Positions 17,613 to 26,394 of a stretch of 32,129 bases of DNA are shown here, piece by piece; position 1 is the first letter of the stretch; every line of letters begins with the position of its first letter. The notes under the pieces are model-generated. The model did no database searches. It was not told the origin of the DNA and worked only from the letters and a program-made list of their open reading frames with translations. This DNA is from an uncultured Caryophanales bacterium (lineage in GTDB: Bacteria > Bacillota_I > Bacilli_A > RFN20 > CAG-826). A program made the position numbers and the translations under genes. Location: the NCBI GenBank assembly GCA_946185585.1, contig CAMHJP010000007.1:1-32129 (forward strand). Reading direction: 5' to 3'.

Positions 17613-18605
17613 ATGAAAAAAGAAAAAGACAACTCAGTCAACGCTCTTGATGAAGCTTTGAAGCTCGTTGAAAAAGCGTATGGCAAAGGTACAGTCATGA
17701 AACTTGGCGATCGTCCAAAAGTCGACGTTAATGTGATTCCTTCCGGTTCACTACTGATTGATAAAGCTCTTGGTGTTGGCGGATATCCAAGAGGCCGTAT
17801 CATTGAAATCTTTGGCCCGGAAAGTTCAGGTAAAACAACGTTAGCTCTTCATGCGATTGCTGAGTGTCAAAAACTTGGCGGACAAGCGGCTTTTGTTGAT
17901 GCTGAACATGCGATTGATCCAAATTACGCTCGTAATCTTGGAGTCAATATTGATGACTTAATTCTTTCGCAACCAGATTCCGGTGAACAGGCATTATCAA
18001 TTGTCGAAATGCTCGCTAATTCTGACGCTTTTGACATGATTGTCGTGGATTCTGTCGCTGCTTTAGTTCCAGAATGTGAACTCGAAGGCGAGATGAATGA
18101 TCAAACTGTCGGTGCTCAAGCTCGATTAATGAGCAAAGCTCTTCGTAAGATTACCGCGATCTTAAATCATCATGAATGTACAGTCATCTTTATTAACCAA
18201 TTACGTGAAAAAGTTGGCGTGATGTATGGAAACCCAGAAACCACAACTGGTGGACGAGCATTAAAATTCTATGCTTCTGTTCGTATCGACATTCGCCGTA
18301 CCGAAGCCATTAAAAATGGTTCAGACGTGATTGGTAACTCGGTTAACGTAAAGATTGTCAAAAACAAAGTTGCCCCACCATTTAAGAACTGCAAAGTCGA
18401 TATCATTTATGGCAAAGGCATTTCCCAGACTGGTGAAATCCTTGATGTTGGTGTCGAACTTGGCGTCTTAACTCGTGTTGGTTCATGGTACGAATACGAT
18501 GGTAATCGATTCGCCAATGGACGAGATAATGGTAAAGCCTATCTCGAAGAACATCCTGACTTTAAAAAAGAGTTATCCGACAAGATTAAATCTCTCATCG
18601 CTTAA
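17613..18605 (+). CDS. recA: Recombinase RecA
   Basis: [52 protein letters not shown]. Confidence 0.98.
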   Translation: MKKEKDNSVNALDEALKLVEKAYGKGTVMKLGDRPKVDVNVIPSGSLLIDKALGVGGYPRGRIIEIFGPESSGKTTLALHAIAECQKLGGQAAFVDAEHAIDPNYARNLGVNIDDLILSQPDSGEQALSIVEMLANSDAFDMIVVDSVAALVPECELEGEMNDQTVGAQARLMSKALRKITAILNHHECTVIFINQLREKVGVMYGNPETTTGGRALKFYASVRIDIRRTEAIKNGSDVIGNSVNVKIVKNKVAPPFKNCKVDIIYGKGISQTGEILDVGVELGVLTRVGSWYEYDGNRFANGRDNGKAYLEEHPDFKKELSDKIKSLIA

Positions 18606-18613
18606 TTCATTTG

Positions 18614-18642
18614 GCCCTTCCCTTAAAAGAAGGGCTTTTTTA
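18614..18642 (+). terminator. Intrinsic terminator after recA
   Basis: GCCCTTC-CCTTAAAA-GAAGGGC followed by TTTTTT. Confidence 0.9.
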
Positions 18643-18664
18643 TGTTTAATTTTGAATAATTAAC

Positions 18665-18673
18665 TGCTATAAT
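18665..18673 (+). promoter_or_regulatory. Extended -10 promoter for rny leader
   Basis: TGCTATAAT (TGn-TATAAT); weak -35; predicted start about 18680, at the base of the first leader hairpin. Confidence 0.6.
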
Positions 18674-18679
18674 GCGAAT

Positions 18680-18833
18680 GTATCTTTCTAGTGGAAGATA
18701 CTTATTACCATATATCAATTTATATTCAGCCCCCGCTGATTACCATAGATAATTTATCTCTTAAGTTGTTCGGTAATAATCACATTTATTGACTGGTGAT
18801 TATTTTATATAATCAACTAGTCTTCATATAGTT
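18680..18833 (+). promoter_or_regulatory. Candidate structured cis-regulatory leader of rny
   Basis: Hairpin GTATCTTTC-TAGT-GGAAGATAC (18680-18701), long-range stem 18702-18709/18772-18779, competing hairpins 18775-18783/18796-18804 and 18797-18803/18809-18815. Confidence 0.5.
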
Positions 18834-18850
18834 ATGGAGGATTACATAGA

Positions 18851-20413
18851 ATGGAAACCCCTATTGCCATTCTCCTAATTGTCATCGCCCTCATTGTCGG
18901 CGTTGGAATAGCTTTGTTGCTATTCTATTTTGTGCCTGTTTTTAGAAGAAAAGGCGCTGAGAAAAATGCTCAAAAAATTATTCGTGACGCTGAAATCAGA
19001 GGCGAACAAATTAGGAAAAACGCTCAGTTAGACGGTAAACAAACTGTCGCTGAAATGAAACAAGAAGCAGAAAAAGACATCCGCGAACGTAAGCAAGAAA
19101 TCGCTGGTCTTGAAAACAAACTCAACCAACGAGAAGCAAACATTGATCGTCGTGATGCCAATTTGCTTAACAAAGAAAATGCTCTTGAAGAAAAGAACCA
19201 ATTATTAACTCGTCGCTTAAAAGAATGTGACAAAAAAGATGCTTTATTACAAAGTAAGATTGATTCCATTCTTTCTGAACTTGAAAAGGTTGCTCAACTC
19301 TCTGTCAATGAAGCACGTGATGAAATCTTCGCTCGTGTAGAATCCAAGATGGCGAAAGAAATTGCTTCCTACATTAAAACCAAGGAAGAAGAAGCTAAAG
19401 AGGAAGCGGAAAAGAACGCTCGTAACATCTTAGCTTTAGCTATCTCGAAGTATTCGCAAGAAGAAGTCCAAGAACACACAGTTTCAACTGTTGCTCTTCC
19501 AAGCGATGAAATGAAAGGAAGAATCATCGGTCGTGAAGGTCGTAACATTCGTACCTTCGAACAACTCCTTGGAGTTGATCTCATTATCGATGACACCCCA
19601 GAAGTTATTACAGTATCCTGTTTTAACCCAATTCGTCGTCATATCGCTGCCAAAGCTCTTGATTTATTAATCAAAGATGGACGTATTCAACCAGGACGTA
19701 TTGAAGAAGTCGTCGCTAAAGTCCAAGAGGAAGTTGACGCTGACATTCAAAAAGCCGGTGAAGACGCCGCCTTTAAACTTGGCTTACCAAAGATTAACAA
19801 GGAACTTTTAACATATGTTGGACGTCTTAAATACCGTACTTCATATGGACAAAACGCTTATGACCACTCCATGGAAACAGCTTATTTAGCTGGAATCATG
19901 GCTAGCGAACTTGGTTTAGACGCCAATTTAGCTCGTCGAGCCGGTCTTCTTCACGATATCGGTAAAGCTGTCGATTTTGAACAAGAAGGAAGCCACGTTG
20001 AACTCGGTGCTCACTTAGCAAAGAAATATGGTGAACCAGAAGTCGTTATTAACGCTATCGAATCTCACCACGATGATGTACCAAAAACATCTGTTATTTC
20101 ATACCTCGTTCAAGCTGCTGATACATTAAGTGCTGCTCGTCCAGGAAGTCGTAGTGAAACCTTAGAATCCTATATCAAACGAATTGAACAATTAGAAACA
20201 ATTTGTAAGGGATTTGACGGTGTTTATCAATGTTACGCCATGCAATCTGGTCGTGAAGTTCGTGTCATGGTCATCCCAGATAAGGTTGATGATTTAACTG
20301 CCTTTAAGATGGCTCGTGACATTAGAGAGAAGATTGAAAACGAAATGACTTATCCAGGACAAATCAAAGTCCAAGTTATTCGTGAATATCGTGCTGTCGA
20401 AACAGCAAAATAA
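18851..20413 (+). CDS. rny: Ribonuclease Y
   Basis: N-terminal TM, long coiled coil, KH domain ([33 protein letters not shown]), HD domain ([16 protein letters not shown]). Confidence 0.97.
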   Translation: METPIAILLIVIALIVGVGIALLLFYFVPVFRRKGAEKNAQKIIRDAEIRGEQIRKNAQLDGKQTVAEMKQEAEKDIRERKQEIAGLENKLNQREANIDRRDANLLNKENALEEKNQLLTRRLKECDKKDALLQSKIDSILSELEKVAQLSVNEARDEIFARVESKMAKEIASYIKTKEEEAKEEAEKNARNILALAISKYSQEEVQEHTVSTVALPSDEMKGRIIGREGRNIRTFEQLLGVDLIIDDTPEVITVSCFNPIRRHIAAKALDLLIKDGRIQPGRIEEVVAKVQEEVDADIQKAGEDAAFKLGLPKINKELLTYVGRLKYRTSYGQNAYDHSMETAYLAGIMASELGLDANLARRAGLLHDIGKAVDFEQEGSHVELGAHLAKKYGEPEVVINAIESHHDDVPKTSVISYLVQAADTLSAARPGSRSETLESYIKRIEQLETICKGFDGVYQCYAMQSGREVRVMVIPDKVDDLTAFKMARDIREKIENEMTYPGQIKVQVIREYRAVETAK

Positions 20414-20416
20414 TTT

Positions 20417-21214
20417 ATGAGAATCCTCTTCTTTGGAGATATTGTTGGCGAAGTAGGCCGCAAGGCTGTTTTAAACAACGTCGAAAAACTATCAAAGAAG
20501 TATCAAATTGACTTTGTCATTGCTAATGGCGAAAACGCCACACATGGTAAAGGTTTAATTGAACGACATTATCTAGAACTGATTGATGGAGGAGTAGATT
20601 GTATCACCTTAGGTAACCACTATTTATCCAAAGATCAGATTCTTGATTATATCGATGATGCTACCGCGTTAGTTCGCCCACTCAATATCTCTAAAAGAAT
20701 TGGTGGAGAAGGAAGTGTTCTGTTTAATGTCCATGGAGTGCTTGTTCGTGTAACAAATATCCTTGGTGAAGCATTTATGCATGAAGAAGTTGCTTCTCCT
20801 TATTACAGTTTAAAACAACTCATTGATTCATTAGATAATGAAGACTCAATCCACATTGTGGATTATCATGCTGAAGCCACCAGCGAAAAGATTGCTTTTG
20901 GCTATGCGTTTGATGGAGTTGTTAGTGCGGTGATTGGAACTCATACGCACGTCCAAACAAATGACGCACATATCTTAGAAAACGGAACAGGTTTTATCTG
21001 TGACGCCGGAATGTGTGGAGATCCAAATGGAGTGCTTGGTTTTGAAAAGCATTCGGTGATGAATAAAACTTTGTTTGGCGAAAAATCTAAATTTGAAATC
21101 GATGTTAACGCTGACCAAATGGTGAATGGCGTAGTCATTGATATTGATGAATCAACACATAAGTGTCGGGAAATCTTCCCAATCCGACTAATTGGAGAAA
21201 AGAAACATGGCTAA
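20417..21214 (+). CDS. ymdB: YmdB-family metallophosphoesterase
   Basis: MRILFFGDIVGEVGRKAV, VIANGENATHGKG, ITLGNHYL, GTHTHVQTNDA; downstream of rny. Confidence 0.92.
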   Translation: MRILFFGDIVGEVGRKAVLNNVEKLSKKYQIDFVIANGENATHGKGLIERHYLELIDGGVDCITLGNHYLSKDQILDYIDDATALVRPLNISKRIGGEGSVLFNVHGVLVRVTNILGEAFMHEEVASPYYSLKQLIDSLDNEDSIHIVDYHAEATSEKIAFGYAFDGVVSAVIGTHTHVQTNDAHILENGTGFICDAGMCGDPNGVLGFEKHSVMNKTLFGEKSKFEIDVNADQMVNGVVIDIDESTHKCREIFPIRLIGEKKHG

Positions 21215-22649
21215 CAAATGTGAATTTCGTGAGTTACCAGATTTAAATAAAGCTCGTAACAGAACACAATCTTTTTCTTTTGATTATGAAGGAGTCACTT
21301 ATCCTGATTCTTTAGTTAAATACCTTAAGGGTAAAACATACTTTATTCATACTTATGGATGTCAAGCAAACTATCGTGATGAAGAAGTGATGGCTGGCAT
21401 GTTTGAACACATGGGTATGTCGAAAGCTAACGATATAGAAAACGCTGATGTTGTTGTCCTAAATACATGCGCTGTTCGAGAGAATGCTGAACAAAAAGTT
21501 TTTGGTATGATCGGCGAACTAAAAAAATATAAAATAACCGACAATTCTCGGGTGTTTTGTGTTTGCGGATGCATGGTTCAACAAAAACACATCATCGAAT
21601 TTATTACCGAAAAATTCAAACATATTGATTTGATTTTTGGTACCCATAACATTACTAATTTACCTTTGATGCTTGATGAAGTAATTCGTAAAAGAATCCG
21701 CTTAGTCGATGTCGAATCTTCTCCAACAAAAATTGAAGAAAACCTTCCATCGAAACGTTTATCTTCTTTTAAAGCTTTTATTAATATCTCGTATGGATGC
21801 GATAAGTTCTGTACGTATTGCATTGTTCCTTATACTAGAGGAAAAGAGCGTTCACGCCTCATGAAAGACATTTTAGAGGAAGCTCAAGAATTAAAAGATC
21901 TTGGTTATCAAGAAGTGACTTTACTTGGCCAAAACGTCAATGCTTATGGTAAGGATTTAAAAGATGGATCTACGTTTGCAAAACTCCTAGAAGAAGTTGC
22001 AAAAATCGGTATTCCTAGAGTTCGTTTCTTAACATCCCATCCATGGGATTTTACCGAAGAGATTGTTGATGTTATTGCTAAGTATGATAACGTCATGAAG
22101 TACATCCACTTGCCAGTTCAATCTGGTTCAAGTGAAATCCTTCGATTAATGGGAAGAAGATACGATGCCGAAAAGTATTTAAAACTTGTCCATATGATTC
22201 GTTCTAAAGTACCTGATGTTGCTCTTTCAACCGATATTATTGTTGGCTTCCCAAATGAAACATATGAACAATTTTTAGAGACTGTTGAACTATGCAAAAA
22301 AGTTCAATATGACTCTGCTTTTACATTCATTTATTCACCACGAAATGGTACACCTGCCGCAAAGATAAAAGACAATGTTTCGAGTAAGGATAAATCTATA
22401 AGATTTAGAGAACTCGTAAAAGCTCTTGAAGTTGGTATTAGTGAAAAGTCTAACGCTATGGTTGGCAAGACCTATAAAGTCCTTGTTGAAGGAGTGAGTG
22501 AAAAGAATCCAGAAATGATGTCTGGTTATACCGAAAAAAATAAACTCGTTCACTTTAAAGGTGATCATTCATTAGTTGGTAAAATTGTCTCAGTTAAAAT
22601 TACTGAATCACACACATATTCATTGATTGGAGAACTCGTGAATGAATGA
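21207..22649 (+). CDS. miaB: tRNA-2-methylthio-N6-dimethylallyladenosine synthase MiaB (radical SAM)
   Basis: IHTYGCQANYRDEEVMAGM, GCDKFCTYCIVPYTRGKERSR, TRAM-like C-term. ATG 21207 preferred over TTG 21192. Confidence 0.95.
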   Translation: MANKCEFRELPDLNKARNRTQSFSFDYEGVTYPDSLVKYLKGKTYFIHTYGCQANYRDEEVMAGMFEHMGMSKANDIENADVVVLNTCAVRENAEQKVFGMIGELKKYKITDNSRVFCVCGCMVQQKHIIEFITEKFKHIDLIFGTHNITNLPLMLDEVIRKRIRLVDVESSPTKIEENLPSKRLSSFKAFINISYGCDKFCTYCIVPYTRGKERSRLMKDILEEAQELKDLGYQEVTLLGQNVNAYGKDLKDGSTFAKLLEEVAKIGIPRVRFLTSHPWDFTEEIVDVIAKYDNVMKYIHLPVQSGSSEILRLMGRRYDAEKYLKLVHMIRSKVPDVALSTDIIVGFPNETYEQFLETVELCKKVQYDSAFTFIYSPRNGTPAAKIKDNVSSKDKSIRFRELVKALEVGISEKSNAMVGKTYKVLVEGVSEKNPEMMSGYTEKNKLVHFKGDHSLVGKIVSVKITESHTYSLIGELVNE

Positions 22650-22953
22650 GTTTGAAACTCAATTAGAAAAGTGTCGAAAACTCCTTTACGATGAACCAAT
22701 CATGAAGGAATATTTTCGTTTAAAACACATTGTTCAATCAGATAAGAATCTTGTGAGTTTAGATAAAGAAATTCATCAACATCAACATTTAATGTGTATC
22801 CATAAAGATGATGACGAAATTTATCAAAATGAAAAGAACCTCTACGATGAAAAGATGTCTGAGTTTAAAGCAAATCCATTAGTCGAAAATTACTTCCAAG
22901 TTCGCGAAGAAGTTTATGCTTTGCTAAATGAAATTAAGGAGATCCTAGAATGA
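22642..22953 (+). CDS. ymcA: YlbF/YmcA-family protein
   Basis: Small helical protein (KCRKLLYDEPIMKEYFRLKHIVQSDKNL...ANPLVENYFQVREEVYALLNEIKEIL) immediately after miaB, as ymcA is in Bacillus. Confidence 0.75.
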   Translation: MNEFETQLEKCRKLLYDEPIMKEYFRLKHIVQSDKNLVSLDKEIHQHQHLMCIHKDDDEIYQNEKNLYDEKMSEFKANPLVENYFQVREEVYALLNEIKEILE

Positions 22954-23822
22954 TTATCGTTATCACAGGACCAACAGCATTAGGCAAAACAAAAAGTGCG
23001 ATTAAAGTCGCTCAAGCTTTAAACGCAGAAATCATTAATGGCGATGCTTTCCAAGCTTATAAAGAACTGAATATTGGAACAGCAAAACCAACTGAAAAAG
23101 AACTCTCAAGTGTGCCTCACCATTTATATTCGTTTATCGATCCAACTCACAATTATTCGATTGCTGAATATCAATGCAATTTACGAGCATCTATCCAAGA
23201 ATTGCTGGTGAAAAACAAAAATATTGTCATTGTTGGTGGCTCTGGTTTATACATCAGAAGCGCCCTTTACGATTACGAGTTTTTACCTAATAAAGAAGTT
23301 GATATGTCTCGATTTGAAAAGATGACCAATTCTGAACTTCATTCTCACTTAAAAAAGATTGATCCAGAACAAGCTCAAATCATTCATGAAAATAATCGTA
23401 AAAGAGTATTGCGAGCGATTGAAATTTATTATTTAACCGGTGAAACAAAATCAGCTCTAATTAATAAACAAGAACACAAACCTCTTTATGATGTTCGTTT
23501 CTTTGTTCGTGACCTTGACCGCGACGAACTTTATGAACGAATCAACAAGAGAGTTGATGAAATGTTCGAACAAGGTTTGGTGGATGAAGTTAAATCATTA
23601 ATGGAAAAGTACGATACCTCTTTACATTGTTTCCAAGCTATTGGATACAAAGAACTCATCGATTGTTTGAATAACAATGGTGATTTAGAAGAAGCAAAAG
23701 AACTCATTAAGCAACACACCCGTAACTATGCGAAAAGACAAATGACCTACATTCGTCACCAATTCCCAGTTACTTTTTATAAAGACGATGAAGAACTTTT
23801 AAAGGAGATTCAAAATGGCTAG
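22950..23822 (+). CDS. miaA: tRNA dimethylallyltransferase MiaA
   Basis: VITGPTALGKTKSAIKVAQAL, INGDAFQAYKELNIGTAKPT, GGSGLYIRSALYDYEF, HENNRKRVLRAIEIYYLTG. Confidence 0.95.
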   Translation: MIIVITGPTALGKTKSAIKVAQALNAEIINGDAFQAYKELNIGTAKPTEKELSSVPHHLYSFIDPTHNYSIAEYQCNLRASIQELLVKNKNIVIVGGSGLYIRSALYDYEFLPNKEVDMSRFEKMTNSELHSHLKKIDPEQAQIIHENNRKRVLRAIEIYYLTGETKSALINKQEHKPLYDVRFFVRDLDRDELYERINKRVDEMFEQGLVDEVKSLMEKYDTSLHCFQAIGYKELIDCLNNNGDLEEAKELIKQHTRNYAKRQMTYIRHQFPVTFYKDDEELLKEIQNG

Positions 23823-24489
23823 TTATTTAGATCGAACAGAAACTCTCCTTGGAAAAGAAAAATTAGAACGTATCCAAAAAGCTAGAATTATGGTGATTGG
23901 TTTAGGTGGTGTTGGTGGAACAGCATTAAGTGCTTTATATCGAAGTGGATTCCGTCACTTTACTTTAGTCGATAACGATAAAGTTGACCCATCTAATTTA
24001 AACCGTCAAATTATGTATACAAATAGCGATATCGGTAAACTTAAAACAGATGTCTGTAAAACCAAAATAACCGAGTTTTGCGGTGAAATCGACGTCAAAA
24101 CCGTTAATTTATATGTCGATGAAGTAAATGCCTTAGACTTAATTAAAGACGTCGATTTCGTTGTTGACGCAATTGATTTTGTGCCAGGTAAAATTGGTAT
24201 TATGAAAGCTTGCTTAGAGAAGAATATTCCATTCATTTCTTCTTTAGGAATGGCGAAACGTCTTGACCCTGAACAAGTTCTACAAACAACACTAAATAAA
24301 ACTGAAAATGATCCTCTGGCGAAAAAGATTCGTTATGAATGCCGCCAAAGAGGTTTAGATTTAAAGAAAATTCCAGTCGTTTTTTCAAAAGAAAATATCA
24401 TCATTGATGGTAAACAATTAGGCTCAATGATGATGGTTCCTTCAACTGCTGGTTTAATAATTTCAAATTACATTATTAAAAATATTTAA
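23815..24489 (+). CDS. tcdA: ThiF/E1-like protein, probable tRNA threonylcarbamoyladenosine dehydratase TcdA
   Basis: GLGGVGGTALSALYRSGFRHFTLVDNDKVDPSNLNRQIMY, VVDAIDFVPGKIGIMKACLE, NDPLAKKIRYECRQRG; no CxxC pairs typical of MoeB/ThiF. Confidence 0.8.
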   Translation: MASYLDRTETLLGKEKLERIQKARIMVIGLGGVGGTALSALYRSGFRHFTLVDNDKVDPSNLNRQIMYTNSDIGKLKTDVCKTKITEFCGEIDVKTVNLYVDEVNALDLIKDVDFVVDAIDFVPGKIGIMKACLEKNIPFISSLGMAKRLDPEQVLQTTLNKTENDPLAKKIRYECRQRGLDLKKIPVVFSKENIIIDGKQLGSMMMVPSTAGLIISNYIIKNI

Positions 24490-24525
24490 TAAGTAGTATA
24501 CTTATCACATACGAGGTAAATAGAT

Positions 24526-26133
24526 ATGATGCAAAAAATTGATCAGATCGCTTTTAAAGCGGGAATTAAAGAAGAATATTTAGACCAATATGGTCGATAT
24601 AAAGCAAAAATTGATTTAAAGATTTTTGATGAATTAAAAGATAAAAAAGACGGAAAACTCGTCTTAGTTACAGCTATCACTCCAACTAAAACTGGTGAAG
24701 GTAAGACTACAATGTCCATTGCCTTAACCGAAGGTTTTGGAAAAATCGGTGTGAACTGTATGTTAGCCCTTCGTGAACCATCCTTAGGTCCAGTTTTTGG
24801 TCTTAAAGGCGGTGCCACTGGCGGTGGACTTGCTTCCGTTGAGCCAAAAGACGACATTAACCTTCACTTTACAGGTGACATGCACGCCTTAACATCATCG
24901 ATTAACCTCATTTCTGCTGTGATCGATAACCACATTTTCCAAGGAAATGAACTTGGTATCGATCCAACCAAAATTGTCTGGAAACGTGCGCTTGATATGA
25001 ACGACCGCGCTTTACGTAGCGTGACCGTCATGCAAGACGAAAAGAAAGGCACACCACGTCATGACGAATTCGTCATTACTGTTGCTTCTGAAATGATGGC
25101 CATTCTTTGCTTAGCCACTGATCCAGAAGACTTCCGTCGTCGTGTGAACAATATTATTGTTGCTTACACATTCGATGATAAGCCAGTCTATTTAAGACAA
25201 CTCCGCATTTCAAATGCGATTATGAAATTAATGCGTGAAGCGCTCAAACCAAACCTTGTTCAAACTGTTGAAAATAACCCAACACTTGTCCATGGTGGAC
25301 CATTCGCTAATATCGCTCATGGTTGTAACTCCATTATTGCTCTTAAGTTAGCTCTTAAACTTGGTGATGTTGTTGTTACAGAGGCTGGATTCGGTGCTGA
25401 CTTAGGTGCGGAAAAATTCTTAGACATCTGTTGTCCAACAGCTGGTAAAAAACCAGATGGTGTTGTGATGGTTGCAACTATCCGTGCTCTTAAAGAGCAT
25501 GGTGGTGTACCATTTGAAAACTTAAAAGAACCAAACGTCGAAGCTTTAAAAGTTGGTATTGCTAACTTACAACTCCACTTAGAAAACATTCAAAAATATG
25601 GTTTACCAGTCGTGGTGGCAATTAACCACTTTGCTGAAGACTCCAAAGAAGAAATTGAAGTTCTCACCAAATGGTGTGAAGAACACGGTTACACCGTTAG
25701 CTTCGTTGATGGCTTCTTAAAAGGTGGAGATGGATCAACTGATTTAGCTTATAAAGTGAAAGAAATGCTTGAAACAAAACCAAGCAAGTATCATAAGCTT
25801 TATGACTACAAACTTCCTATTAAGGAAAAGATTGAAACAGTTTGTCGTGAAATCTACCGTGCAAAAGAAGTTGTCTTTACTGATAAAGCACTTGCCCAAA
25901 TCGAAAAATACACCAAACTTGGTTATGGAGAAACTGCTGTTTGTATGGCGAAGACTCCATTATCAATTACTGATAATCCAAAGATATATGGAGCACCAAT
26001 CGGTTGTACAATCACAATTCGTGAAGTTAACCTCAGTGCTGGTGCCAACTTCATCGTTGCATTAACTGGTGCGGTTATGACTATGCCAGGACTTCCAAAA
26101 GTTCCAGCAGCAGTCAAAATGGAAGACGAATAA
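24526..26133 (+). CDS. fhs: Formate-tetrahydrofolate ligase
   Basis: TAITPTKTGEGKTTMSIALTEGF, LREPSLGPVFGLKGGATGGGLASVEP, HGGPFANIAHGCNS. Confidence 0.97.
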   Translation: MMQKIDQIAFKAGIKEEYLDQYGRYKAKIDLKIFDELKDKKDGKLVLVTAITPTKTGEGKTTMSIALTEGFGKIGVNCMLALREPSLGPVFGLKGGATGGGLASVEPKDDINLHFTGDMHALTSSINLISAVIDNHIFQGNELGIDPTKIVWKRALDMNDRALRSVTVMQDEKKGTPRHDEFVITVASEMMAILCLATDPEDFRRRVNNIIVAYTFDDKPVYLRQLRISNAIMKLMREALKPNLVQTVENNPTLVHGGPFANIAHGCNSIIALKLALKLGDVVVTEAGFGADLGAEKFLDICCPTAGKKPDGVVMVATIRALKEHGGVPFENLKEPNVEALKVGIANLQLHLENIQKYGLPVVVAINHFAEDSKEEIEVLTKWCEEHGYTVSFVDGFLKGGDGSTDLAYKVKEMLETKPSKYHKLYDYKLPIKEKIETVCREIYRAKEVVFTDKALAQIEKYTKLGYGETAVCMAKTPLSITDNPKIYGAPIGCTITIREVNLSAGANFIVALTGAVMTMPGLPKVPAAVKMEDE

Positions 26134-26339
26134 TGAAAGATTTATCTTACGAAGTTGGAGATATTGTTGAGTTAAAAAAAGAACATCCTTGTCACACTCG
26201 AAGTAAACAATTTGAAATTGTTAAAACTGGCGCAGATATCAAAATTAAGTGCCTTGGATGTGGGAATCTTCTCTTATTAACTCGCGATAACTTCAATCAA
26301 AGATTGAAAAGAATCGTTTCCAAAGCAAATACAAAATAA
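26133..26339 (+). CDS. DUF951 family protein
   Basis: YEVGDIVELKKEHPCHTRSKQFEIVKTGADIKIKCLGCGNLLLLTRDNFNQRLKRIV. Confidence 0.85.
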   Translation: MKDLSYEVGDIVELKKEHPCHTRSKQFEIVKTGADIKIKCLGCGNLLLLTRDNFNQRLKRIVSKANTK

Positions 26340-26350
26340 AAAGCAAAAAT

Positions 26351-26394
26351 AGAACATTTTCTTCGACATAGTTAGTAGAGGGAGAAAATGTTTT
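26351..26394 (+). promoter_or_regulatory. Hairpin occluding SD and AUG of the first ABC exporter gene (possible RBS switch and/or terminator)
   Basis: AGAACATTTTCTTC (26351-26364) pairs with GGAGAAAATGTTTT (26381-26394), 14 bp including 2 G-U; contains ATG 26388; followed by T-rich tract. Confidence 0.6.

Noticed and set aside
21192-21206. TTG start of MiaB at 21192
   Set aside because: ATG at 21207 with upstream ggagaaaag is a better start.
24543-25589. Minus-strand ORFs inside fhs (24543-24857, 24864-25052, 25317-25589)
   Set aside because: Antisense shadow ORFs of a highly conserved plus-strand gene; Ser/Pro-rich mirror-frame composition.
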